Notes: generated from the letters alone by a model not told the origin. A stretch of DNA of 64,000 nucleotides from Atherinomorus stipes (GCA_023101725.1 JALJCO010001224.1:310001-374000); one strand, 5' to 3'. Numbered from the stretch's first letter, positions 37,618-50,093 are shown. Made by a program: numbers and translations.

Positions 37618-38252
37618 TTTAAAGGAATAGTTCACCCACAAAATGATTTTAACTTTTTTTTCCACTTACCCTCATGGTGACCAAGACTCTGGAGCACTTT
37701 TTTAATATCTCAAATGCAGCCGGCAATCAGGAAGGCTTCCCCCCCCCAACTTTCATATAATGGAGTTTGCCGGGGTCCGAGCCAAAAAGGTCCATAAAAG
37801 TCCACAAAAACTTGCCAATATTCCTCCATGCTGTCCGTCCAATGTAATCCAAGTGTCCTGAGTCCTGAGCACTCCTACGCTTGCATTATCGGCAGAGTAA
37901 GGTCTGAACACCGAGGCTTCCGTAGTTTTGTGAACGCGCATATGCGTGCTTCGTGAAAGTAAGATGTACTACAGTTTAGGCTCTAAAAATATATAGTAAA
38001 TGACGTCGTTTCAAGTAAATTCTGGACGCTACCCACTCAGGACACTTGGATTACATTGGACGAGCAGTATGGAGGAATATTGACAAGTTTTTGTGCACTT
38101 TTATGGACCTTTTTGGCTCGGACCCCGGCAAACTCCATTATATGAAAGTTGGGGGGAAAAGAGAAGCCTTTCTGATCTCCGGCTGCATTTGAGATATTAA
38201 AAAAGTGCTCCAGAGTCTTCCTCACCATGAGGGTAAGTGGAAAATAAAGTTA
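37618..38252. mobile_element. Palindromic (fold-back) DNA element
   Basis: Left end TTTAAAGGAATAGTTCACCC is a very common fish transposon terminus. The arm at about 37660-37863 is repeated in reverse complement at 38037-38240, so the DNA could fold into a hairpin with arms of about 200 bp. The paired minus-strand frames here arise because the arms are copies of one another. Half-copies lie at 44595-44870 and 46020-46305. Confidence 0.8.
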
Positions 38253-38792
38253 CATCATCACGACTTATTTAAGATTAGTATTACTACTGTAACTACTAAG
38301 TTAGAATTAAGTTATATATACTAGATATATTTTATTAAAACCAATGTTACATTTTACAGTGTATGGGGCTGATAACAGGAAATGATTGCATCATTCCAAT
38401 AAATCAGATATCATGACGACTTGCCCCGGTACACACATATTATTTTTGTCAGCAGACAGTGCTCGGCTCACATAATGACACCAGAATTATTGTTAAAAAA
38501 TGCACTCTATTTACATAGACAAGTCTAACCTGTCAGTCATTATTATAGGTTACAAATAAACTTTTTCAGATTGTGTTAACATACAACAAATGTTGAATCT
38601 AACTTGTCAGTGCATCATTTTCAGCTTTTTAAACTTCTTGATTGCACTTTTCCACTTTGTAATCCTGATGCATCTATTTGCAGCCGTTAAAGGAGCCTTT
38701 CTGTTCGTATCCCTGATTTAAGTTGATGCACATTCGAAATATCAAATAGCTTAGTTTAATATCTACTAGAAAATGTTTGAGAGGCTAGCTGA

Positions 38793-39065
38793 TAGGGCTG
38801 GGAAAAACATTGATACACTGAAATATTGTGATATTTTTATATGCAGATATCATATAGATACATTAAAAATGCGATATTGATGTATTTTGCTTATAAAATC
38901 TCGTAAGATTTCATCGCTATCTTATGCAATCTCGCGAGATTTCACGAAAACCCACGAGATTTTGTTGGTAACATAGATCAATATTGCATTTTTAAATATC
39001 GATTTGATATCAGCATTTGAAAATGTCGCAATGTTTCAGTGTATTGATATTGTTTCCCAGCCCTA
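38793..39065. mobile_element. Palindromic hAT MITE with exact 8-bp target duplication, TCTCGCGAGA family
   Basis: Begins TAGGGCTGGGAAAAACATTG and ends TTTCCCAGCCCTA, with the exact direct repeat CTAGCTGA at 38785-38792 and 39066-39073. It is 273 bp, an almost full-length palindrome, and carries an intact TCTCGCGAGA at 38930-38939. It interrupts an older relic (38360-39205). This is the cleanest single member of the family and fixes it as hAT-type. Confidence 0.88.
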
Positions 39066-41432
39066 CTAGCTGATAATAAATAAATATTTCTTCATTTAAA
39101 GAGTGAAAATTCTTTTGGGTTTTGTTAATAGTATTGATGTCATGTTTAAGTATGTATGTGTGTTATCAGTATCGGCTTTTAAAAAAGGTTATCGTGCATC
39201 CCTTAGAATTTCATTTTGTTTTAATTTCTTTTTGCATTTCTTCTCCCCAGTTCATCGTCGATCAGCAAAAATCCACACACGTGCAGAAATTTCTGCCAAA
39301 AAGGCTTCTTTTATCTGTCATATACCTTTCAATGCAGTCAGAGCTGGAAACAGCAGAGAGGCGTGACAGTAACAGCTTCACCAGACTGGAACATTTCTCT
39401 CCATATCTGTCCGTGCGCTGTGGCGTGAATATGCCGCTAAGGGAGAAGCTTGCAGAGCTGCTGCGTGTGCATGCGCATTCTTGGGTGTCTACTTAGAGGT
39501 CTGCTTTTTGTACGGTGGCTAGACTTACATCAAAGCCTTGGGTCAGTCCACATGTCCCGTGTAACCGCTGTCATCCAGAGGTGACTGGGAGCCTATTAGT
39601 GCAATGTTAATGGAATGATAGATGCAACGCCTCATTCAGCCAGAGATGAAAGGTGGTGCAGCAGGACTCATGAAAGGCTGCACCCTCTGCTCCCATAGGT
39701 CCGAATCACAGACTCACTTTGTGATCTTTGCTTTCCCAAATCGTTTGAGCACTTAACCTTTGGTCAATGCATGGAAAAAAATGAGAAGATGTCAAAGTTC
39801 TTAACATGCAAACATATAAACATTAAACCAGATTGATTTGCAGTAACTTTAATATTCAGGTTTACATCAGAATAGTTTCTCTCTGTTTCTAAGTGATGTG
39901 TAATCGGCCAGCCCAGTTCTTAAAGAATAACATTTATTTAAAGAGAGGAAGCTTTTTGGCAATCGTCATCAAGCTGCCACTTTGCAGTTTGTAAAGTTTT
40001 TGAATTTATATACTCACAAGCCACAGTGCACATTTACCTAAATTTGTACTCTCATGTTTCAGCGTATTTGATTGACTGCAGCGGGTTATAAGTTGAGAGA
40101 AGTCTTGCTTTTAGTGTTCCCCTCCGGTGGTGTATGTGTGATCTCTGTGTCGTCTCATTTCTTAGAGGTTGTGACAGGCTCTGGAAATCACCAGCACTTT
40201 CCTTATGGATCTTTTAATTCATCCCAGAAGCTATTTTCTCCGTGCCTTACACTTTCCCTTTTTTTTTTTTTTTTTTTGTTTTAGAGCTCAGGAAATTTCA
40301 TATCTGTCTGAAAAACGGATTCATTCGCAGGTCAAAAGGCACTTATGATGTAGTTGTCTGCTTAGTTTGTTTTTAAACAAACCACCAATTCATTTAAATA
40401 ATTTCTCAGTGGGTAAATAAATGCGGATTTAAATAATTGTGCTTGTTAGGCAGTATTTAAGTAATAACTTTGGAAGGTTTAAATCTCATCTGTCTTGCTC
40501 CTTCTGACTCCCTCATGCAAAGTTAATTCAAGTAGACTGAGCTGCTTTCAGATTTTGCCAGAAACGTCTGTTTTCTGTCTTATTGTTTACCAGCAAATTA
40601 AAACAAAATTCCTATTTACTTAGAAAACGAAGGGAGTGGTGGTTAAAGGGAATCCCTGCACACTTGCAGAACTCCTGCAGATCCAGACTAATGTGCTTTC
40701 ATTTAACAGACTTGAGGTTGGAACATTCTAATAAATTAAACACAATTAAAGGCGTGGGTTTGAACGCAGAAGAACGAAGCAGCTCTGCTTTGAAATGGCC
40801 CTTTTTTATTGATCCAAAGGGATTGAGTAATTTCATATCTTGCCCTTAACTCTTTGCGTTACAACGTGACAGTCCCACATGATTTCTTCTAATTGAGTTG
40901 TAGGTCCAGATGGATTCGAGCACAATAAAAAATGTTGGCAGTGACGGAGTTCTTTGTCAGAGATCCTTTTTTATTTTCCCCCTTTTAAAAGAACCAAACA
41001 TGATTCATGTGTGCTCGGTTATATGTTGATAATGAAAACTCAATGTCGGTATTAGACAGCATGAAAAAAATGAACATGAGAGCGCTAAAGAATAGGGGGG
41101 GGGTTAAGTGTGAGGTAGTTATCACTGCAAAAAATCCAACTACAGCGTGTTGGGATAAAACATTGTTTTAAGTTGTCAAGACTTGAAAATCTAAGTTTTA
41201 CTCATTAGTTATCAGTACTTATGTGTTTAAGTCAGAGTGCCGCTAATGTTTGTGATTTTTGTTGTGAAATGTGGGAAATCCAACTTATGGAGTTTTAGTC
41301 TTTATATGGCGCTCTTAACCCTGATTTTGTTTGAAAATAAACTTTTTTGTGGCGTTTGATTATTTCATGTTTTGTATAAATAGAGTCTAATTACTTCAGT
41401 AAATCAAATAGGTTGTTTCAAATACTTATCAA

Positions 41433-42175
41433 CTGAGATACACAATATTGGAATTTTGGCCGGTATCCGATATGCCTATATTTTAAAACTCATGTGGACG
41501 ATGACCGATATCGATTCCAATATTAAAGCTGAAAAAAATTAAGCAGTCATTGCAAATAGCAGTTTTGTTATCTGTTTCCAACACTTTGAAAAATAGGGGT
41601 TGGAAAAAATATTGATGCACTGAAATATCACGATATTTTCATATGCCAATATCAAATTGACATTTAAAAATGTGGTAATGATCTATTTTACTTATGAAAT
41701 CTAGCAATATTTAATTGTTCTGTTTCAAAATCTCACGATATTTTGTGAATTCATAACAAACCAATGAAATATCGTGAGATTTCACTAGTAACATAGATCG
41801 ATACCGCGTTTTTAAATGTCAATATGATATCAACATATGAAAATTTTGCAAAATTTTTATGAATTCTTGCAAGATTTCGTAACATTTCGTAAATTTTTGT
41901 AAAATAGATCGATATGGTATCAGCATATAAAAATATTGCAATATTTCAGTGTATCAATATTTTTCCCACCCCTAGTTTTTAGAAGTTTTAAAGTCTGTAA
42001 AAAAAAAAAGTTTTTGAAGAAGAACAATAATTTTTTTCTTTTCTTTTTTTTTTTTTTAGACTTTAGAAACAGCGGGATGATCGGTTAAATATCAGCGGGG
42101 TGGCCGATATCGATACTCAGTTTTAAGGCCGATATAGGCCGAATTGATACAGGCCGATTATATTGTGCATCCCTA
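41433..42175. mobile_element. Composite hAT-type element, copy 2, exact 8-bp target duplication
   Basis: Left end ctgagatacacaatattgg (eroded TAGGGATGCACGATATTGG), right end TATTGTGCATCCCTA, flanked by the exact repeat CTTATCAA at 41425-41432 and 42176-42183. It carries the same nested palindromic MITE as copy 1, introduced in both by 'tccaacactttgaaaaatag' and followed by 'agaagttttaaagtctgtaa'. Confidence 0.85.
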
Positions 42176-44594
42176 CTTATCAATGTAGTGTTATGCAATA
42201 ATAATAGCATAACTGAAAATGTTGAGTTTAGATGCCGAACTTAAAATTTTCCTGAAGTTTGCCTTGAAATTTTTAAGTTCTCCTAACTTTTCCTTTTTTA
42301 CAGTGTACTTTTAAGGTCACAACATGTTGGCAGGCAGGTTTTTCCTACGTTCTGAAATTAGATCTGTAATATCTGAGTTTAATCAGAGCGTGGTGGCGTT
42401 TACCTGAAGTCTTTGGCCTCGTCTCTTATTATGACCTGGGTGCTACTGCAGAGACGAAGCTTGATCAGTCTAATTCCCGGACAGTAGCTGCTGCGCCGAC
42501 CATCCTCCTCGCTCGGTCTTGTTCCTGTCATTGCTGATGGATGGAAAAGACCGAGGGGCCCTTGAATGGAACCAGAACGCAGGAGTGGAGGGGTTAGAGG
42601 GCGTGTGATGAGCTGGAGTGCTGAACCTTGAGACAAACAGCAGCCTGCAGGTGTCCCCCCACTGGCAACACACACACACACACACACCCTTCACTACTAT
42701 GAGTTTCACTATTGAGGGACCAATGAGTCGGGTGGGCTGTATGATTGATTGAGAGAGAGGGAAAGAGAGGGAAAGAAAGAGAAAGAGCGAGCATGTGTTT
42801 TCCCTAGGCACGCCAGCAGCTGCGAGAGAATGATTTATGCTTTTTTCAGAACTCTGGGATCTCAAAATGTTACATTTAATCAAGCGCAATGAGAACAGAG
42901 CAAATGTTAAAGATGTTCTCTATAAACCCCTCTAGTTTTGATCTTTTTTCCATACCATGGGATCTGTGGGAATAAGGGAACAAAGTGATCTTTAATCTCA
43001 GTTTTAACATACTGGAATTATGAAAGCTACATGAAATTAGTCCTTTGAGAGTTTCCCTAATGCCATAAAACTGTGCTTATTTACTTCTTTAATAAATTTA
43101 ACTGTTTTTCTCCTTTAATCGCTGCTTGAAAAGTATTTTTTGCAGTGTGTAGACTGTTAGCATACAACTATGTGAAGAAAATAAGTTTTTCCACATCGCA
43201 TGCTCTTTTTGGTCTTTGGTGACATATGTATGCAATTCTGTGGTTGCGTGTTAGTTTGCATTAGTTTAGGTGTCCTAAGAGACTTGCCTGCAGCAGACAG
43301 AAACAGGTGGGATCTTACAGCAGTCCAAGACTAATGAGAGCAGGTGGGAATGAAGCGCCACCCGACTTTGATCTGATCATTTCACACAAACACACATACA
43401 GTCTTATGAATGCAATTATGTTTGCACATGCAGATGCATAGATGTAGGAAAAGCCGTCCACATTCTCTTTTCTCTTATCTGAAACTGTAGCATTCGCATG
43501 GGTTGCACTGACACTATAGATGGGGTGTGAACTGAAGTGGAATCTCCCCTGGTAGGCTCCTCCATTACAATCTTTCAAAGGCCTGCCGTACTTTCATATG
43601 TCCATCTATCATGCTCTTTTCCCCTCCTTTGCATGTGTTCACTCACTCCATAGAGTGTTAAATCAACAGTCTGGCTTTGTCTCAGGCAGCAGCTTGATGG
43701 CTTTAAGCTGCTGCCTGAACTTTTTCTTGCTGACAGATCTTCAGTAGACAAAATGGTACTAAAAATAAATTTCTTGTATGCTTTTTGAAAAAAAACCCAA
43801 GAGCCAATTTATTAAGCTTTCTTCTACATGAAGCTGGGAGCTGGCCAACATTTCCGTAGAAGTGATTTTGATTAAATGAGAGAAAAAAAACTCAGCCTCT
43901 GATAATATTTGGCAGTGCGTACACACACCTATCAGCCACCAGATCAAAACCTCCTGCTTGACATTTAGTCACAGAAACTGGTCTGGCTGGCCAAAGCATG
44001 GACAACAGTCATTTGGATTGTGTGAATTGTGGAAGTTTTGGGGGTTTGTCGTCTTCACTGCAGCACCCTGCCAGCACTACTTTAGGTGCTGGTCCGAAAT
44101 TCCTCATAAGATTTTTCCTTTGTATTTACATTTAGCTTTTATCTAAAGTGACTTCCTGCAGTTTAATTTGTCACATTTAACAAACTGTGTTCAATTCACT
44201 AAAACTGTATAATTTGTTTAAATGACAGAGTGAAAGTGGGAAGCGAAACAGATACTAAAAAGCAAGACAGTCCAGGTTCGATGTGTTAGGAGAGGAGGTG
44301 GCCTTGATAGAAATGAGTCTATAAGAAAGTCTTGAAGATGAAGAGAGATGCTCTATGTAGCTCCAACAGCATTCTACCATCAACCACAAGTGATGAGAGT
44401 CTGGACTGCGGCTGCAGGGTTTCCCACAGGTCTGAAATGTATCCGCAGCGGTAGCTGTGACGCTCCAGCAACGTTTAAAAGAAATTTTAGGCTTGGTTAG
44501 CCCAAAAACTTAGCTGAACGAGGGAAAGACTGAGATCATGATGTTTGGGGACACCCTCGTTGACTTGGAACCCCCTCCAAATAGAAAGTGTGAT

Positions 44595-44870
44595 GTTCTA
44601 ATGTTTAGGCTATAAAAATATACTAAATGATGTTGTTTCAAGTAAATTATGGATACTACCCACTCAGGACACTTCATTACATTGGATGAGCAGTATGGAG
44701 GAATATTGCCAAGATTTTGTGGACTATTATGGACCTTTTTGTGTTGAGCGCCGGTGAACTCCACTATATAAAAAGTCTGTGGATAACGAAACCCTCCTTG
44801 GGTCTCCGGCTGCATTTGAGATATTAAAAGTGCTCCAGAGTTTTGCTCAGCATGAGGGTGAGTAGAAAAT
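44595..44870 (-). repeat. Half-copy of the fold-back element
   Basis: Matches the right arm of 37618-38252 ('cccactcaggacactt', 'gagcagtatggaggaatatt', 'atggaccttttt') and is the reverse complement of 46020-46305. Together they form an inverted repeat around a spacer of about 1.15 kb. Confidence 0.7.
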
Positions 44871-46019
44871 GAAGGAACATCATTCTGTGGGTGTAAGTCT
44901 CGTGTAAAAGCCTACTTTTATTCTCTGGCTTTTAACATCACTTGAGTTGTGTGGTCCTTTCTGTCTTTTATTAATTTTATTTATTTTATCTGATTATTTT
45001 TTTTTAGTGCATTTTATGTTTTTTTGGTTTTTTACTCGTTTTAAAAGAGCTGGTGGAGCTATGCAGAGTTTTTCTTATTTTATTTTATTCAAATTTATTT
45101 TCATTGGTATTTTTTATTTGCAGCACTTTTGAGACTTGTTCTTTAAATGTGCTTTATCAATGAAGTAGATTGGATTTAATTCAACCAAACGTATGGGAGG
45201 AGGGCGCCCGGGCCAGAAGAAAGAAACTAAACATGGGCGCAGACTGCAAACCAGCCATGCAATGGGAGTCCAACATGAAAATTGAACTTGAACACCCACT
45301 TATGTCGTAATTTCCACTGGAAAGCTGGAAAAAATTAATGCTGCTCGAGTTGCCAAGATGAGGTAAACTTTGAGCTTTGAACATGGCGGATAGCAATAAA
45401 GATATTGTGAATAGGATGGATTACATTATTTTTTAAGTTTTCTGCTACTGCTATTTGGTTAGTTTGCAATCTGCATAATTCTGTGACATACAAAAGTTTA
45501 ATTCCTAAATTGCCATTTAGACTTAGTTTTGTGTTTAAAATGTGGTTGTTGTTTGGTTTACCTCCTCAAAGCAGATGCTAGCAAGCAGCTAGCTGGTTAG
45601 TCAGTCGAAGATAGCTTCCAGTGATTCACTTCATTACGACCACAAATCACTTGAACACAACACACATGTAATTTCCACTTTACAAATGGAAAGGATCATC
45701 TTCCCTATATCACATGAAGGCAGCATAACTTATAAGAATCAATACCAAGAAATACCAGTGACTGAAAAGCAAAAGACATAAGATGAAGTTGTGGCGTTGA
45801 TGGTGGCCTCCGGGACACCCCCTCTGCAGACTCATGTAAAACCTGTAGACATGTCGACCAATCAGATTTGAAAGATAGGAAAGTCTTCATTAATCAAGCG
45901 GAGCACATAAGAGTAGCCTGCAACAAAAGTGGCAATACCTGCATGTGTTATAAACCCATGTACACTCAGTAAGCGGCTGTAAAGCAGCTCTGCCGAAGTT
46001 TCCACCCTTATAGTACACC

Positions 46020-46305
46020 CACAGAATGATGTGCCTTCATTTTCTACTCACCCTCATGCTGAGCAAGACTCTGGAGTACTTTTTTTAATATCTACAATGC
46101 AGCCGAAGATCGGAAGGCTTTTTGTTATCGGCCGACTGTCATATAAAGGAGTTCACCGGTGCTCAATACAAAAAGGTCCATAAAAAGTCCACAACAACTT
46201 GGCAATATTCCGCCATACTGGTCGTCCAGTGTAATCCAAGTGTCCTGAGTGGGTAGCGTCCATAATTTACTCAAAGCAACATCATTTAGTATATTTTTAA
46301 AGCCT
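46020..46305 (+). repeat. Half-copy of the fold-back element, opposite orientation
   Basis: Matches the left arm of the 37618 element ('ccctcatgctgagcaagact', 'aatgcagccgaagatc', 'ccaagtgtcctgagtgggta') and mirrors 44595-44870. Its inner flank 'acacccacagaatgatg' mirrors 'cattctgtgggtgt' after the other half. Confidence 0.7.
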
Positions 46306-46309
46306 AAAC

Positions 46310-46826
46310 CAGAGGTGTCCAAATTTTGTACATTGGAGGGCCAAAATTGACTCAAGGTCGATGGTTGCAGGCCAAAACTAAAAATTCATGTTGTAGTGTA
46401 AGAAATTAATATGCTTTGCTCATAGCGTAATTGATCAAAATAAAAGCTCAGTTAAAGTAATGCGGAAAATGAATAACACTATTCTTTATAGTGATCATTG
46501 TTTGTTTTTCACATTACTTTGTATGAGGTTGTAGTTTGGACAGCATCTTCTCACTTATTCTTTGATCGCGGGCTTCCAGATCTGAGCTGATCAGACGAAC
46601 CATGGTGCTACCCTACCCACAATGTGATGCAGTGATAATTTGTGGTCAAGAAGGGAAGTGCAGCAATAAATAAATATCAAAAGAACTTTTCACACTGCTG
46701 GGAAAATCATATATAGGCATATGTGTATATATATATATATTTTTTTTTAAAAGACAATAGGCAGTGAGCCAAAAATAATCACTCGTGGGCCAACTTTGGC
46801 CTCCGGGTCCCAAATTGGACAGCCTT
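46310..46826. mobile_element. hAT-like MITE, CAGAGGTGTCCAAA type
   Basis: Left CAGAGGTGTCCAAATTTTGT and right aaattggacagccttg are imperfect inverted repeats, with subterminal 'ggagggccaaaattg' and 'gggccaactttggcc' also mirrored. Such ends are typical of Charlie-like hAT elements in vertebrates. No transposase frame. Confidence 0.65.
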
Positions 46827-46832
46827 GGCCGA

Positions 46833-47050
46833 AACAGGGCGGCTGTAGCTCAGGTGGAAGAGCAGTCGTCTTTCAACCGGAGGGTTGTAGGATCGATTCC
46901 AGGCTTCCCCAGACTACATGCCGAAGTGTCCTTGGGCAAGACACTGAACCCCAAGTTGCCTCCCGATGTGCCCATCGGGGTATGAATGTGTGTGTGATTG
47001 TGTGTGCAACTGGGTGAATGTGATATGTAGTGTAAAGCACTTCACAACCT
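46833..47050 (+). mobile_element. tRNA-derived SINE
   Basis: The head GGCTGTAGCTCAGGTGGAAG contains an A-box-like TAGCTCAGGTGG, and 'ggatcgattcc' at about 46891 is a B-box-like RNA polymerase III promoter. This resembles a tRNA gene but has no clean cloverleaf. The body 'tgtccttgggcaagacactg' and 'aaccccaagttgcctcccga' is a block shared by many fish SINEs; the tail runs to 'gtaaagcacttcacaac'. SINEs are RNA polymerase III transcripts copied by a partner LINE. No LINE was found nearby. Confidence 0.75.
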
Positions 47051-47961
47051 CTTTCTTTCCAGCCTAAGCTATCACAAGGCAGTTGTGTTTATAGCACCAA
47101 GATGTGAGCAGACTTGGCTTGTTTCTCTGCATTTTGTCTCATTGGAACAACTATTTGCAGTGAGGGTGAACTAGTCCCACCTTGAAAAGACATTGCGGAA
47201 AAAAACTCATCTTAATATGGCTGGTACATGGAGCCAGGGCCCGGTCTTTCATTACACTGCACTGTAATGTAGCAAGATGATATTTTATTTATTTTCCTTC
47301 ACCCGTAGGTTATTCTTAAACAGTCTGGCTGATCAGTTATTACAGAAATGATACTGAATAGCTTTAAGATCATAATAACACAAATGCTACAGTATATTGT
47401 CTGACACAGTTTGAGATTTAAGAGCATTAATTCAGACTAAAAGAGGTGGATGCATTTGTTTATATGTTTAGGGTGTGTGTAACCTCCTTAGCAGACTGTT
47501 TAATCTTCACTGTTGCCGCTCTCATGATGTTTCATCAGTGTGTGTGTGTGTTTGAAGCAAGTCAGATAATGTGGAGATTAGGCCCAAGGGAACCCACTCA
47601 GAGCCGGCTATTGAGGTCAATCATGGCCCATTACTAAAGCTGTTCATCTGTGAAGTGTTGGGCTACTTAGGCCACTCTCACAGAGCTTAAAGCCGGACTT
47701 GAGTGTGAAGCTGAGGGACAGCTTAGGGTTGGTACCAAGGAATGAGGGCTGGGGTTAGAGATGGAGAGGGGCTGGAGTGTGACTGGGGCCGAAGCTGCTG
47801 CTAACACTAGCCTTCATTCTTACATGATATCACAGCTCCCATCGGGCCATTTTTCAGCCTTTATTCCAATTTTTCAGTTTATTTTAATCACAGTTTTGGA
47901 TTGTGATAAGCCTGGCCAAAATTATAGGGGATGACACTAAAATGCTCACAGTAAAAATAAC

Positions 47962-48480
47962 TTAAAGGTACAGTATGTAGAAATTACTGACATCTGGTGG
48001 TAAAGCCGGGAATTTGAAAGAAAGGTGTTTTCTTTCAGATGATTTCATATTCCAAGCACTGTTGCGAATGTATGGTGGCCGTTAGTGGCCAAAAGATGTT
48101 TTCATCTGTGTGTGGATCCAGTGGTCTCAGGTGTAGTTATGACTATACTGAGTTAATACTTTCAAACTTCTACTTTTATCCCAAACAGTCTCTAATTCCC
48201 ATTAAACAAAGCTGGTACAGCATTTTTAAAGTACAGAGAGTTCACTTCACTCACAGTTTTGTCCCTTTAGGGACACCACAGTAAAAATGCTGGAACAAAT
48301 ATGGCAGCCTCCATAAATGTGCACCCACAGCAAATAGATAAAAATTACTCATACTCAGAAAATAAACACATAACAGTTATTCTAGTGAAGCGATTACACA
48401 TCAATAGAAACAAAGTTTTGAATTATATATCACATTTTTCTGCCATTGACCTTTGATTTTTTTGCACACTGTACCTTTAA
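47962..48480. mobile_element. Non-autonomous TIR element, TTAAAGGTACAGTATGTA type, copy 2
   Basis: Left TTAAAGGTACAGTATGTAG, right gcacactgtacctttaa. It aligns by eye along most of its length with 36704-37255, in the same orientation and with small deletions. Confidence 0.8.
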
Positions 48481-48533
48481 CAGATGAAAGAATAAAAATG
48501 ACTATTTTTGACTGTCAGAATGAGTAAATTATC

Positions 48534-48908
48534 TACAGTCATCCTCAAAATTATAAGGAAAAAAATATCAGCCATTAGTGAAATGAGCTGAAATAAAGCA
48601 AAGTAATACATAAAAAAAAAAGAAAATTATGAAATTGAATTTGAATTGTGTTTCAACAGAAATATTTAAAACAAAAAACAGCTTCACTGTTTATGAGAAA
48701 GGTGCTTTAATTTGTTTGGGACAGTTTTATTTGTTTTTTTAATTATTTCTTTCAACTACAATTAAAAAGCAACAAATCATTTCACCTAATTAAAATTTTG
48801 TAAAGTTTTCTACATTATTACTTTTTTAATTTCTTGTTATCTGAACAACTATTGTACATTTAGCATTTTCTTTAATTGGAGGGCATGAATAATTTGGAGG
48901 ACGACTCT
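48534..48908. mobile_element. Mariner-like non-autonomous element
   Basis: Left tacagtcatcctcaaaatta and right gaataatttggaggacgac then tcta are inverted repeats of the 15938 type. It is a shortened copy that ends at a TA. Confidence 0.6.
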
Positions 48909-49539
48909 ATACCTTTATTTTGCCATCAGATTACTGTAATACTAAGTGTTTTAGATTGTTTGAAGTAGTGATTAAGGTGTCTACCGATACATTGGGATGA
49001 TAATTTGCTATTTTCTTATTTCAAAATAATTTGCAAGGACCAAAGATTGTTTTTCAAGGCCGGTAAGTATGCTGTTTGCTGTCAGTATAAGGTGGTGAGC
49101 AAGTGAGCCAGACTGAGATAGAAACTTAGCTTTCGAGTGTGAAAAGAGGTCATTGTGGGTCACAGCAGTTTAACTTCTTAATGCTGTGGTCTAGGTAGGT
49201 CAGTGTCAGATGAAAAAAAAAGGAGGCAATTAGCCTTTTTCACTCTGTGAAAGTAGAGATGATGGTAGCTAATCACTCTGATTAAGATGATCTTTTTAAA
49301 GGCATAATGGCTGCCTGAAATGGCTGTGAGAGGGTCTGTTTTATTGCATTTCAGGTGAATGTCGCTGTCAGTGCTTCACAATAAAACTATAGCATTTTAA
49401 TGTTTAGAAAAAATACCTGTTTGTTGTCATTTCATGTTAAGTTTTGGGTATTATTTAAACAGAATCTCATTTTAATAAAGTAAATGCTTGCTTTGACCAC
49501 CTTTCCTGCATTTTGTCTCCTTATAGATAGATATACTGA

Positions 49540-50093
49540 TAGACTGATTCATTGGACGGCCGCTATTTTAGGCCAATATTTGCATTTTTTTGCTGGTATT
49601 TGCTGGTATTTACCCCTTTCTGGTCTGGTGTTTTGGTCCACTGTTCATGGGAAAGGTGCACTAATGTGTCTTGGACAGTTTTGTTTGTTTTTTAAAAAAT
49701 ATTCTTCTTAACTACAATTCAAAAGCAACACTTAATTTCACGAAATAATTTAGTAAAATTTTATTCATTACTTTTTTAAGTTTCTTGTTAATTGGAGGGT
49801 TTCTTTTTAAATATTCATTACATTTTTAATATTTATATTTTAAATTTTTTTCTAAGAGCACTGTTTCTCTTTTATATATTTATTTGAAGTGCTTTATTTC
49901 TTTATCTTAATAAGAGTTTTCAAAATTAGTTTTCATTGTGGCCTTCATTATATTAGTTTTGGGGCCAAATGTACTATCGGTCCCAAATAACGGACCCAAA
50001 TATCATCATGTTGTATCGGCCATCTGCTGTGGCTGATGAGAAAATATCAGTATCGGCCCTAAAAAAAAAAATCTGTATCGGTCGATCTCTATT
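49540..50093 (-). mobile_element. Relic of the GGGATCGACCGAT family with an embedded mariner-like fragment
   Basis: Read on the minus strand it starts with 'gagatcgaccgatacag' and includes 'tgaaggccacaatgaaaa'. It carries a piece of the mariner-like element (about 49618-49805, 'tggtccactgttcatggga') in its interior, as do the 13836 and 58898 copies. Confidence 0.5.

Noticed and set aside
46838..46910. Possible functional tRNA gene
   Set aside because: A- and B-box-like motifs are present, but the anticodon region does not fold cleanly and the sequence continues into a SINE body.
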